This document shows, piece by piece, positions 1-8,878 of a stretch of DNA of 17,140 nt. This DNA comes from Auxenochlorella pyrenoidosa (taxonomy: Eukaryota > Chlorophyta > Trebouxiophyceae > Chlorellales > Chlorellaceae), in contig KQ482057.1 of assembly GCA_001430745.1 (NCBI GenBank), positions 106,889 through 124,028 of the forward strand, read 5' to 3'. The notes below the pieces were generated by a model. It searched no databases, had not been told where the DNA came from, and was given only the letters and a program-made list of their open reading frames with translations. The position numbers were made by a program, and so were the translations under genes. Position 1 is the stretch's first letter. Every line of letters starts with the position of its first letter.

Positions 1-1210
1 GACGTGGCCGCCACCTTCCTGGCCGTTAAGACAGGCATGCCCGCGCACACCCTTCTGGGCGTGGGGCGGCACGTCTGGGACGGCATGCAGCTGCACCAGG
101 GCCTCTCAGACCCACACTACTATGCTCGCGGTCCCGACTTCTTCCCGCTGGGCGCGCTCGGCTTCTGCGAGGCCCTGCTGGCAAGCGACGAGCTGCCCAT
201 TGGGTTGACCCGCGTCGACTGACGGAACCTGCGGCCGGCTCTGGAGCAGGTTGCCGCCTGCCGTGGCCTGCCAAACGAGGCGGCGCTGCAGCAGCTGGGC
301 GCCGCGCTTGGGCCTCACATCCACCTGAGCCCCGCCACCTTGGGCATTGTGTATGTGCGCCTGCCTGGGCGCCGGCGCAAGGCTATCGGTCTGCCGGTTG
401 TCATCACAGAAAAGGTGGGCGGCAGCCTATGGTGTGGAAGCCGCGACTTGCTTGCTGGCCCACGCACTGGTGCTGCATCCATGCCGGCTCCAGCGCCCAG
501 CTCTGTGCTGCATGGCTGCGCCTGCCTGCCTGCGCCCCGCTGGCTGCCCGCCGGTAGCAGCCTTCTCAGAACTCGCCGCTCATCCGTCCATGCCTGCTTC
601 CCTCCTGCCACCTGTACAGCCCCCCCCTCCCCCCGCCCGCCCGCCCACAATCCCACTCTCACCCTCACCCCCTCCCTGCCCACCCGTACAGACGCTGTCT
701 AGCCCACAGGCGCTAATGGTGGCACTAGATGCGGATGCTGAGCTGGTTTGGGAGGCGGGCGAGAGAGCCTACGTGGGCAGCTCAGCCCAGAAGTTGCGGG
801 TGGCAGCAGGCGCCGACCTGCCGGGGGCGCTACTGCGACAGCGGGTGGGCGCTGCTGCGTTCGCTCGGCACAGGCAAGCCGTCGCCAGCACTCTGCCTGG
901 GGCAGCAAGCTGGGAAGAGCGCCCGGAGGCGGTCTCACGGCAGCGGCTGGGCCAGGAGCTGTTGTCTGCTCCTGTCTGGGGTGCCTGCCGCTTGGGAATG
1001 CAGCTATAGCGTGCCGCGCAGGCCCCAACCTGCTGCGCTCTCTTTGCTTGGCCCTGCAGATTGGTTCTCATATGCAAGGCCGCCAGTGCGCAGCTGGCCG
1101 TCCGGCTGGCAGAGCAGGATGTCATCAACAGCTCCCGCCGGCAGCCCGGCCTGCCTCGCCTGGACAACAAAGCGCCTCTGATCTACCTGCAGAAGCTGAG
1201 CGGGGCCTGA
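1..1210 (+). CDS. Unrecognised protein, 3' part of a spliced gene with an in-frame TGA
   Basis: The 5' end lies outside the window. Inferred exons are 1-414, 692-873 and 1060-1210, with the stop TGA at 1208-1210. Phases agree across both junctions (phase 0, then phase 2). Intron 1 is GT-AG; intron 2 needs a GC donor, CACAG|GCAAGC, which is the only strong phase-2 donor in that exon. The first exon is open on both sides of a TGA at 220-222 in the same frame, between ...LTRVD and RNLRPALEQ. TGG would give VDWRNL, so this may be a one-base nonsense change, an assembly error or a pseudogene. I do not recognise the family. The last exons (KLRVAAGADLPGALL, then LICKAASAQLAVRLAEQDV) faintly resemble Alba/SpoVS-type folds, which is too weak to name. 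The exon structure is more secure than any function. Confidence 0.5.
220..222 (+). other. In-frame TGA inside an otherwise open exon
   Basis: The reading frame from position 1 continues without another stop to the donor at 415, except for this TGA. Composition and predicted protein character look the same on both sides. No intron of sensible length could remove it. Confidence 0.75.
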
Positions 1211-1258
1211 GCCACTGTGGTCAGGCCCTCAGGCGCAGGCCGGCCGCAGCGCAGATTG

Positions 1259-1332
1259 TTCTCTCCGCCTGCGGCGACCTGCATGCAGCGCAGCGCCCAG
1301 CGCCTGCTGCAGGTCGCCGCAGGCGGAGAGAA
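1259..1332 (+). repeat. Perfect 25-bp inverted repeat (hairpin) in the downstream region of the first gene
   Basis: Arms 1259-1283 (starting TTCTCTCCGCCTGCGGCGAC) and 1308-1332 are exact reverse complements, with a 24-nt loop at 1284-1307. It starts 49 nt after the stop codon at 1210, so it probably lies in the 3' UTR. A perfect 25-bp stem is longer than expected by chance and resembles a small-RNA precursor or a strong 3'-UTR structure. Function is unknown. Confidence 0.8.
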
Positions 1333-1819
1333 TGGAGGACAGCAGCGCTGGCTGCCGCTCTGCAGCAGCCCTTTGACGCCGCACCCTCGGCTATGAGCTG
1401 TCACAGTTGTTCTCTGCTATGGCACTGCATGATTCTTTCTCCCCTACTCTTCAACCTCAAAACTGCAACGCCACTTGGTGGGCTTCGCGCTGGCAGCTGC
1501 GCACCAAATGCACATTTCCACAGTGAGCAAGCCAGGGCAAGGGTGGAATCTTGCAACAGAGGCGGCGGCAGAAGACGTGCTTTGCGTTGCTGCCTATGTG
1601 CGGTCAACTCTGCACCGCTGCCTGCCAGAACGGACCTGGCAGAGGTACCTTGGGGTGTTGCATTTACTCAGGGCTGCGTTACAGACGAGCATGCATTGTC
1701 CTGTTTATGCCGTGTGTGCCACCGTCAGGGCACAGGGCACCTGCAGAATCATTCAGCGCGCAAGCTACACGATTTTCCCGGCAGAGCTAAGCGAGGGATG
1801 ATGCAGTTTCAAGGGCAGC
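1333..1819. other. Convergent intergenic / 3' UTR stretch, no gene seen
   Basis: This lies between the convergent ends of the first gene (+) and the BTB gene (-). Open frames here have no recognisable domain. On the minus strand there are acceptor-like sites ending ..TTCTGCAG (about 1740) and a TGTAA, so further BTB exons could lie here. Confidence 0.4.
1679..1683 (-). terminator. Candidate TGTAA poly(A) signal for the BTB gene
   Basis: TTACA on the plus strand reads TGTAA on the minus strand, the usual green-algal poly(A) motif. It is about 140 nt past the inferred BTB stop. A pentamer alone is weak evidence. Confidence 0.3.
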
Positions 1820-2650
1820 CTAGGAGTAGGGGTTAAAATCGCGAGCAGTAGACCAGCTTGTGAAACTGGTTGGCAACTCACGTTCGACTGCGGGCTGCAG
1901 GCCTGCCTCAAACAGCAGCTGGTAGGTACCAGCACTCAGGCCATTTAACTTCTGCAGAGTTGCCTTCAAGGAGACAGGATTGCGCACCAGGGTGTGCAGG
2001 CACCTCTCCGCTGCCACAGGCTTGAGACGCTTCAGGTGATAGCGGTCTGCCAGCGCAAGCCAGCCCGCCCACTCCAGGCTCTTGATCGCCGGAAAGCTGC
2101 TCAGCAGCTCCGGCAGGCGGATGTCGCAGATCTGCATGCAAGGCAGACGTGAACGCTTGGTGCGAAAATGCACTAGAGCTCAGCCGCACAGGATGCAGGC
2201 CTGCACAGCACCACCAGGCCATCGTGCACAGCTCAGGCAAGCAAGCAGGCCTAGACATCCCAACCCACCGTCCACCTGCAGGACACTCGGGGCGTCCAGT
2301 TTGTCTGCCAGCGCCACCGCGCCAGTGAGGGCAGCAGTATCTCGTGCCTGCTCCGCTGCGCCATAGCCGCTGTAGAGCAGCTTCAAGAACAGCATCACAT
2401 GTGCCAGAGGCAGGCCGCTGAATGCCTCCTGCACCGCAGCCTGCTGCGAAGGGGCGCCGCCGCCGCTGGCGGCGCCCGCAAGCGCCTGGCGCAGCACCCG
2501 CGAGCCGGCAGCCAGCACTTGGCTGTGTAGGGGCAGCTGGCAGCCGTCCAAAGTGATGAGCAGATTTGCAGCGGCGGCCAGCTCCTCCGAGCAGTCTGGC
2601 AGGTGGTCGAATTCCCGCTTGCAGCCCTCTGCAACTGACTTTGACGTCAT
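1820..2650 (-). CDS. BTB/POZ domain protein with a BACK-like C-terminal part
   Basis: Exon 1 is 2650-2276 (125 codons from ATG at 2650, MTSKSVAEGC...). A phase-0 GT-AG intron (2275-2132) follows, then exon 2 at 2131-1820; about 228 aa. The first 125 residues show a BTB fold: ANLLITLDGCQLPLHSQVLA (strand B1/B2 and helix A1), a Gly/Ala-rich insert, then PLAHVMLFLKLLYSG and ALTGAVALADKLDAPSVLQ. Exon 2 (ICDIRLPELL, LALADRYHLKRLKPVAAERC) continues the helical BTB end into a BACK-like region. Such proteins usually dimerise and many are CUL3 ubiquitin-ligase adaptors; no substrate domain such as Kelch is visible here. The C-terminus is uncertain. A perfect GTGAGT donor falls at AVE|R (about 1880), so the last residues may be spliced differently. 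The next gene upstream on the plus strand is over 1.2 kb away. Confidence 0.75.
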
Positions 2651-3990
2651 TGCGGTTTTTAGCCCTTGAACACAGCGGCACAAACAGAACGGGTTTGAGT
2701 CCAGCCGAAGGCAGGCAGGCAAGGCCGGCAGGCAGAGCATGAACGAACGATGTAGAGGAGTTTTCCTCGGCTAGCCCCCGGCCATTGCATCAGGGATTGA
2801 TCAGTAAATCTGGCAAACAGGGAGGAGGCGAGCAGCACCTCAGCACCCACCCATGCTCTCGCTGGGACCACTTGCGCGAGCAGCGGGGTAAGGTCCTTCC
2901 GTTGTCTCCGAAACACTCATTTGAACATGATTGAAGCTTCAAGACAGGACCGTGTGAGCTGCTTCTGACTGCTCACCGCTGCGGTGGCAGCCAACCCAAC
3001 CGACGATGGCAGGTTAGCTTTCGCTCTGATTGAAATTTGCCTCTCAACCTGCAGGGCTCTGGCCAGTTTGGGAGAGCTGACCCTACAGTGGCTGCTCCCC
3101 TCCAGGGTCAGGCTTCATGCAAACAGCGAGCAAGCCTGTCGGCAGTGCAGGCCGGCAGACGCGGCCCCGCTGGCGGACAGACAACGCAGGCAACAAGCAG
3201 CTGCGCTCGTGGCTGCTGCAGCTAGGGCTGCATGAGGCAGGTTTAGACTCTGCAGGCAGTGGGCTTCGATGTAAATGCCACAAACAGTGCCAATGGTATT
3301 ACAGAGGGCACCACAGGCACCAGCGCAGGTCTCCGCAGCAGTGGTGCTTGCGCTGCAGGAAGCGGGGAGCAGAAGTGGATGCACGGCACGCCGGACTGGC
3401 AGCGCCCCCCATGATGTTACCTTCAGCCTGCGACGATGAAGCTCTGCTGCGCTGCTGTCCTCTAGTGCTGTACCACATCTCATGGGCAGCGGGGGCAGCA
3501 GGGGTCGAGAAGGCGCTGCAGGTTGCAGCTGGGCGCAATGCACCGCAATGGCGGCTCCACTGGCATTTGAGCGGAGCCTGGGGACAGCAGCTGGTGTGGT
3601 CGCCAGTGGCCAGCAGCCGTGCCTATGCGGGCAGCGAAGCAGATGGCGCAGCCGAGCCAGCTGGGCCAGCGCCTGCTCAAGGTATGAGGGCATGCGCTGT
3701 GATAAGGTATGAGGGCATGGGCTGCTCATACGATTTGGCAGCGGAGACCAGCTACTTGCACACTCATGCCCTGACGGAGGTTTAGGGCGAGCAGGGCTCC
3801 CAGTGCCCCTCCCACCTTCAAGGTTTGGCCTCAGAGGCCCTGCAGCACGCGCATTCACGGCGCATCCAGCCGGTTTGGATGCTGCGGCATGGCGGCGGCA
3901 CGCTGCAGCTGGCTTGCCTGGCACCGATCCGCTCTTCGGTCTTGGGGTTCGTTGCTGCTTCCGGAGACATATCGGATCATTCAAAGAGCC
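2651..3990. other. No confident gene; BTB 5' region and unassigned open frames
   Basis: The stretch next to the BTB start holds GGCAGGCA-type simple repeats (about 2709-2735) and probably the BTB promoter. From about 3037 to 3785 (+) there are several open stretches preceded by acceptor-like ..CTGCAG sites. The most protein-like lies at about 3430-3680 in the frame that ends at the TAG 3783-3785. None matches a family I know and no consistent splice chain could be built. A 331-codon open frame on the minus strand (3115-4110) is low-complexity in character and overlaps the first exon of the next gene. A diverged or partly degraded gene here is possible. Confidence 0.3.
3679..3719 (+). repeat. 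16-bp direct repeat, 25-bp period
   Basis: AAGGTATGAGGGCATG occurs at 3679-3694 and again at 3704-3719. Each copy contains a donor-like AAG|GTATGA, so this may be a duplicated splice-site-like segment. It lies in the unassigned region. Confidence 0.8.
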
Positions 3991-5043
3991 ATGGCTGCAG
4001 AACAGTCGGAGCTTGCGACGCACTCTGGCCGCTGCCACTGCGGGGCGGTCAGGCAAGCACCCTGTGTACTTTTTGGGGCCAATTTGCGATCGGAAAGCTG
4101 CGCCGTGCACCCTGAGGCCGCGCCTTTGTGCACTCTTAACGTCCCGCCTGTGGTTTCGACGGCCGGCGCCTGAATACTAAACCTGCAAGTGGCCGACTCT
4201 ACATCCCACTCATCTCACTGGTGCAGATTCGAATTTGATGCAGAGCCTGACCTAATTGCCTGGGATTGCGACTGTGAGTTGGTATACTTTTGCGTCCAAA
4301 CCATTAGTAGTGCTGCCGCCCCGGGTGCTGCCGTCGCAGCAAAGGATCACGTGGCCAAGCACACCAGCGCCTGCTCTGACCTAGACATATACCTCCTGCG
4401 CCGTGCCTGCGCCCAGGCAGCATCTGCGCGATGAAGCGCAACACGCACGTGATTGTGCCGGCGGCGCGCTTCCGCCTGCTGGCGGGGGAGGACTGCATGA
4501 CTTGCTACCAGGTGGGCTGGCGGACAGCCCGCTGCGCTGCTTGCGCCAGCCCACGAGTGTGGCAGATTGCAAAGTACGCAGCTGCAGCGCAGCGGTCATG
4601 CCTGCCCCTGCAGTAGAGAACCGAAGTCGTACATAATGCCCTGCAAGCCCGACATGCTGCTGGCTCGCCACAACCTGGCCCCTGCCCCTCTGTCCCCTGG
4701 GCAGTTCAACACCAAGATAGCGCGGCACCTCTTCTGCAGCCGGTGCGGCATCTGCGCCTTCTACCGGCCGCGCAGCAATCCAGAGGATTATGCAGGCAAG
4801 CCGGGATGCTGGCCGGAGCTGGCTTGATGGGGCTGCCTGCGCAACGAGCTCTGCCGCTTGTGTTCTCCGCCGGCAACGCGCGCTGGCCTCATCCTTGCCT
4901 GATGCGCCTCCCGTGCAGTCACGGTGCACTGCATCACCAGCCCGACGGTGCGGAGTGTGCGCGTCAAGGCCATCCGCGGCAGCGACTGGGAGGCTGCTGT
5001 GGCAGCGAGCGGCATCCAGCAGCTGGGCAGCGGGGGCGAGTGA
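3991..5043 (+). CDS. GFA / CENP-V-like zinc-binding protein
   Basis: Five exons: 3991-4052, 4227-4273, 4417-4511, 4705-4795 and 4919-5043 give 139 aa, with all phases consistent. Introns 1 and 4 are GC-AG (GTCAG|GCAAGC and TGCAG|GCAAGC); introns 2 and 3 are GT-AG. The protein carries the zinc-binding signature of the glutathione-dependent formaldehyde-activating (GFA)/CENP-V fold: CHC at residues 15-17, CDCSIC at 35-40, CSRC at 79-82, plus family blocks MKRNTHVIVPAARFRLL, FNTKIARHLFC and FYRPRSNP. Length matches single-domain members. The ATG at 3991 has a strong context (GCCATGG). An in-frame ATG at 3889 would add 34 residues rich in Ala, Arg, Ser and Trp that could be a targeting peptide. 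The exact substrate of most eukaryotic members is unknown, so formaldehyde chemistry should not be assumed. Carbonic anhydrase follows in tandem 383 bp downstream. Confidence 0.92.
4053..4226 (+). other. GC-AG intron 1 of the GFA/CENP-V-like gene
   Basis: The donor GTCAG|GCAAGC and acceptor GTGCAG|A join CHCGAVR to FEFDAEPDL, restoring the family order. No GT donor gives this join. Confidence 0.85.
4796..4918 (+). other. GC-AG intron 4 of the GFA/CENP-V-like gene
   Basis: The donor TGCAG|GCAAGC and acceptor CGTGCAG|TC join RSNPEDYA to VTVHCI in phase 1, then run open to the stop at 5043. Confidence 0.85.
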
Positions 5044-5425
5044 TATCGCCCCGGCTGTCAAAATCTAACCTTCTATGGCTAGTTACGTGTGAAACTAGGC
5101 ACCGATGCTGTATGGCAGCACGACATCCAGGAGAGTGCAGAGGCCTGAGAGCGGCAGCGGCAGCGGCGGGAGCGCAGGCCCGCCAGCCACACATTCCGGG
5201 CGTCCCGGAGAGCTCGCGCCCATGCTCGACACTTTTTGTGAGCACAGTCGCTGACGCAGGGCAGTTGGCTTGGCCTCCTGCGCCCTCTGCAGCAGGGGGG
5301 CCCTGGCCGGCACCGGCTGACGCTGCACGCCCAGCCAAGGCGTGATCTGAGTAAATCAGAGAACGCTTCTGAGCGGCGATCGCAACTTTGAAACAAGAGT
5401 TTTGCGCCGGTCAAAGCGGCTCCTG
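5044..5425. promoter_or_regulatory. Intergenic region upstream of the carbonic anhydrase gene
   Basis: This 382-bp stretch separates the stop of the GFA-like gene from the carbonic anhydrase ATG. It must hold a 3' UTR and the next promoter. I see no TATA box, TGTAA or clear repeat that would fix either end. Confidence 0.3.
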
Positions 5426-5473
5426 ATGAGGGCAGCAGCGATGAGGGCAGCAGCGTCAGTTACTGCTGCCCTC
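5426..5473 (+). repeat. Tandem 15-bp repeat and hairpin at the carbonic anhydrase start codon
   Basis: ATGAGGGCAGCAGCG is repeated exactly at 5426-5440 and 5441-5455, giving two start codons and the peptide MRAAA twice. GAGGGCAGCAG (5443-5453) is then perfectly complementary to CTGCTGCCCTC (5463-5473) across a 9-nt loop, placing an 11-bp stem just after the second ATG. Confidence 0.8.
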
Positions 5474-7893
5474 GAGCGTGTTTTGCCTTCTGCATCTGCT
5501 GCGCCGCTGTCCCACGCACGCAGCCAGTCCAGTCACGGCCCCAGGGGACCGCCTGGCGACCAAGCCCTCGTCGCCCCTGCCGGCCCGCCCCGCACCTGCT
5601 GCCGGCGAGGGAGCTCCCAGGCCGAATCTGCTCCCCAGCCGCCGCAAGGCGCCATGTGCAACGGGGACGACTGCACCGCCCGTTGCGTCCCAGAGGCGTC
5701 CCTGCAGTCGATTCTGGCGAGCAACAGGTGCGGGGTGTGTAGGACACCGATTTGGGGGCAGCGGGGGGGTGGAAGCCCCGAGGTAGCGGCGGCTTGTGTC
5801 CGCCCGCTCGTGGCCGCTGCGGTGCCGCGCCCCGTGCCCACTCTTGGAACCCCCGCTGCCTCGCTGCTGCAGGCGCTGGGCCAGTTCGCAGACGCAGCAT
5901 GACCCCAACTTCTTCTCCAAGCTCAAAGACCAGCAGATGCCCGAGTGGCTCTGGTGAGCAGCGACAAGGGGGAGGGCAAGAGCGAGGTAGGGTGCAGGAC
6001 CACTGCTGCGCCAGCGCTGCACCACTGCTGGCATCTTCCGTGTTCAGGCTGCCATCATCCCAACCTCAACTGCTTCAGCTGACTTGATGGATTGGGGCAG
6101 GCATGGCTGTGCTGGGTCTGCACACTCCACAACCTATGGTTGCTCTGCTCCGAGCCCGCAGGATTGGCTGCTCCGACTCGCGCGTGCCCGCCAACGAGCT
6201 GCTCGGCCTGGGTCCTGGCGAGGTGTTTGTGCAGGTGCGTGCTGCCGGGTGGCAGCATCCCCTTCCGGCAGAAAAGTGCAGGTTCATGCACAATGACGAA
6301 TGCAGCTCCGGAGGGCGCCCTCCTCTCTGGCACGGCGCAGGTGCTGGGAGCAACTGCAGCTGTGTCTGGCCTGGGTGCTGTCTGCCACCCTTTGTGACTC
6401 TTCACGTCTCATCCCTGTCTGTTCCAACCCCTGCAGCGCAACGTGGGAAACCTAGCCACCCACAAGGACATGAATGTCATGTCCTGCATGGAGTATGCCG
6501 TCACGGGTGAGGGGAAAGAGCGGGCCGGGCTGCCAAGGGGTGCAGAGCGGGCTACCAGGGAGGGCAGCACTGCTGTCGGTGCATGCCGGCAGAAGGAGGC
6601 AGGTTTAGCACAGGTCTGCGCTCCTTCAATCGCGACAGGCTGTTGAAGCCAAGTCGTCGCGGCGCGCCCTCCCTGCTCTGCAGTACTCAAGGTCAAGCAC
6701 ATCATCGTGTGTGGGCACTACGGCTGCGGCGCCGTGAAGGGCGCGCTCACGCTGCCCTGCGCCACGCCGGGTGCGAGGGGTGGGCGGGAGCGAGGCTGCA
6801 GGAGGCAGACTTTCAGGGCGCAGGCGCTGGTACCTGCCCCCTGTCTCCTCTGGGGGTATCCTCTGTCGCAAGTTGCGATGCAGTTGGACAGACTGTGAAC
6901 ACAAGCAGCAAAGCAGTCGGATTGCCTGATGCCCAGTATCGGCGTGCCTTTGTCCCCCTCCTCCTGCCGGCCCCAAATCACCACCACAACGCACACACAC
7001 GCACCCCCCCTCCTGTCGCCCCCGCAGGCCTGGTCAACCTGTGGATCCAGGACATCCGCGACACGCGGGACAAGAACATCGAGGTGCTGCGCAAGCTGCG
7101 CGGCCCCGAGCAGGTGGACAAGCTGGTGGAGCTCAACGTGATGCGGCAGGTGGGGCGCTGTCGGCGGCGGACGTGTGCAGGGCGCTAGCTCAGCTGCTGC
7201 TGCTGCTGTGTTCAACGCCAGAAGTCCCAAGTGGACACGGGATGCCTTTTCTAGTCGCGTCTCTGGAGGGATTCTGGGGTGCTGTCATTTGTTGATTTGA
7301 ATGATCATTTCTGCAAAGGTGCTGTGCCACACTCGGCTGTGACCAGTCGTCCTGCCCTGCTCCCGCTGCAGGTGTTCAACGTGTGCACCAGCCCCATTGT
7401 GCAGCAGGCATGGGACGCGGGGCAGACGCTTGCTGTGCACGGGCTGGTGTATGCCCTGTCCGATGGCATCCTCAAGGTGTGTGGGCCGCCGGGCGCCTCC
7501 CCTCTGCCCACGGATGTATTGTCTGCATTCCCGATGCACTGTCCGCCTCCCTTGGGTGCCGTTTGTGCCCTGCCGTACTTTCCCCTGCAGCTTGTTGCTG
7601 TGCGCCCAACCCCAGTGCTGCCTGGGCTAGAGCTGGTTCCCGATGCTGGCCTAGCATTGTGCAGCAGAGGCTTCATCCGAACAGACACTCCTTCTGCTGC
7701 CGCCCCTGCGTACATTGAAGCGCCCCCCCTGCCGCCGCCCTCCCCTGGTACCCCCCTGCAGCAACTGACGCCGCCCGTCACCTCGCTGGGCGACTTTGAG
7801 GAGTTCTCGCACGAGCAGGAGCTGGACGGGCTGCGCCACCTCAGCCTGTCGGTGCTGGAGCACATGAGCTTTGAGCGCGAGGCGCTGCGGTGA
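5426..7893 (+). CDS. Beta-carbonic anhydrase, probably organelle-targeted
   Basis: This enzyme interconverts CO2 and bicarbonate. Exons 5426-5727, 5873-5953, 6162-6234, 6437-6506, 6684-6770, 7028-7149, 7372-7476 and 7762-7893 give about 323 aa; all introns are GT-AG with matching phases. Zinc/catalytic motifs are CSDSR (C131, D133, R135) and CGHYGCG (H187, C190). Other beta-class blocks are QRNVGNLATHKDMNVMSCME, WIQDIRDTRDKN, KLVELNVMRQVFN and LAVHGLVYALSDGILK. The WIGCSDSRVPAN/GHYGCG wording is closer to the bacterial Can/fungal type than to the higher-plant chloroplast type. About 95 N-terminal residues, starting MRAAAMRAAAS and rich in Arg, Ala and Ser, look like a mitochondrial or plastid presequence. 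The last exon start is uncertain: 7591 also works in frame and would add 57 residues, but their AT-richer third positions argue for intron. The C-terminal tail ends in a charged helix-like segment. Confidence 0.93.
7477..7761 (+). other. Intron 7 of the carbonic anhydrase gene, length divisible by three and stop-free
   Basis: The GTGTGT donor at 7477 can join to 7591 (114 nt) or 7762 (285 nt); both keep phase 0. The whole stretch is open, so retention also gives a protein. Codon use in 7591-7761 is unlike the neighbouring exons, favouring the longer intron. Confidence 0.55.
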
Positions 7894-8878
7894 GGCTGCG
7901 CGGGGCAGAGCAGCAGGTTTTGTTTGCTGTGGGAAGGGCTGCTCCTTTGGAAAGGTGCAACAGTGCGATGTGCATCGCTGGGCTTACACTGCTGAACAGA
8001 TGTTGATGTATCCATTGGCGCGTGTTCACCTCAGACCGTGCCAGGGCCCCTCAATGCAGGCGCACCTCCATGGAGCGCCAGGCATCTCAGCGGCCGCAGC
8101 AGGATGGCAGCACGGCAACTGCACCAGCTGGGCGGTCTGCGTAAGACACGGCTCGCAGTGTGAACTCAGCTTGTCACAGCCGGCCAGCTGCCACAAACGA
8201 ACGATTCGGGCGACCATTCTGCCCACCCGACAAATGTAGCTTTTCCACAACCTTTCGTTCCAACCTGGATTTTCTCCCAACCCTGCAACACAGCACCCAC
8301 CTGCTCCTTGATCCCGCTGTTCAACCCTGTGTCCCAGTCGGTGCCCTGCCAGCGTCTCAATCCCTGCCTCGGTTTTTCCAGTTTGCCGCCTCTAATGCGA
8401 TGTACCTCTGTCTCCTTCCTCATGCACAGCAGCGCAGATGCCATGCGCCTCTGCCATGGGCCCTGCTGCATAGGGAGCTCAAGCCCAACCTGTCGTTCTC
8501 TCTTCGCGTGCGCGCCCTTTGGCAGCGCAGCCAAAGCAAGCCGTGTAATGCCAGATTCTGCTGCAGGGTTCGCAGGAGGGCCGGCAGCTGCCCAGCTCGA
8601 GCCTGGCTGCACACACAGTTTGGTTTGGTGCAGCTCCCAGTCAGCACGAGCCAACTGAGTGTCCTTGGATGGCGCATGTCCTTGGCTGCTGCAAATGAGG
8701 CATTCTTAGGCTTGATAAAGCTTAAATTGCGTCTCGGTGAAAATCAAGTCAGCAAAACTGGTCAGCGCAACAGGCAACCGGCAGCAGGGACTGCAGCAGG
8801 GAACTGCATAGCAAGGTAGATGGGAACGACAGATGCAGCCGGGGAGCAACGGATGTATCACCATGGGATCAGGGCGAT
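7894..8878. other. Convergent 3' region between carbonic anhydrase and ankyrin genes, no gene seen
   Basis: About 985 bp between two convergent stop codons. Open frames on both strands lack domains or a usable splice chain. It most likely consists of the two 3' UTRs; a TGTAA at 8544 could end the carbonic anhydrase transcript. Confidence 0.5.
8544..8548 (+). terminator. Candidate TGTAA poly(A) signal for carbonic anhydrase
   Basis: TGTAA lies about 650 nt after the stop at 7893, a plausible 3' UTR length for green algae. It is the only plus-strand copy noticed in this interval. Confidence 0.4.

Noticed and set aside
220..222. Selenocysteine at the in-frame TGA
   Set aside because: No SECIS structure was identified and the surrounding residues do not suggest a redox site. 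A Trp-to-stop change or sequence error is simpler.
748..1836. 362-codon open frame on the plus strand
   Set aside because: It overlaps the inferred exons of the first gene in another frame and runs through the hairpin and intergenic region. It has no domain and a biased Arg/Ala/Ser composition typical of GC-rich shadow frames.
4021..4052. Reading through the GFA exon 1 end as one long exon
   Set aside because: The frame continues after CHCGAVR but loses all similarity to the family. The GC-AG splice restores it exactly.
3115..4110. 331-codon open frame on the minus strand
   Set aside because: It is low-complexity (Ala, Arg, Pro, Cys, Ser), has no motif, and overlaps the secure first exon of the GFA-like gene on the other strand.
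7591..7761. Coding stretch in the carbonic anhydrase tail
   Set aside because: It is open and in frame, but third positions are much less GC-rich than in flanking exons, and an acceptor before 7762 joins the core directly to a better-looking tail. Kept only as an alternative.
8160..8819. Open frames of 219 and 162 codons between the carbonic anhydrase and ankyrin genes
   Set aside because: They overlap each other on opposite strands, show no domains, and sit where two 3' UTRs are expected.
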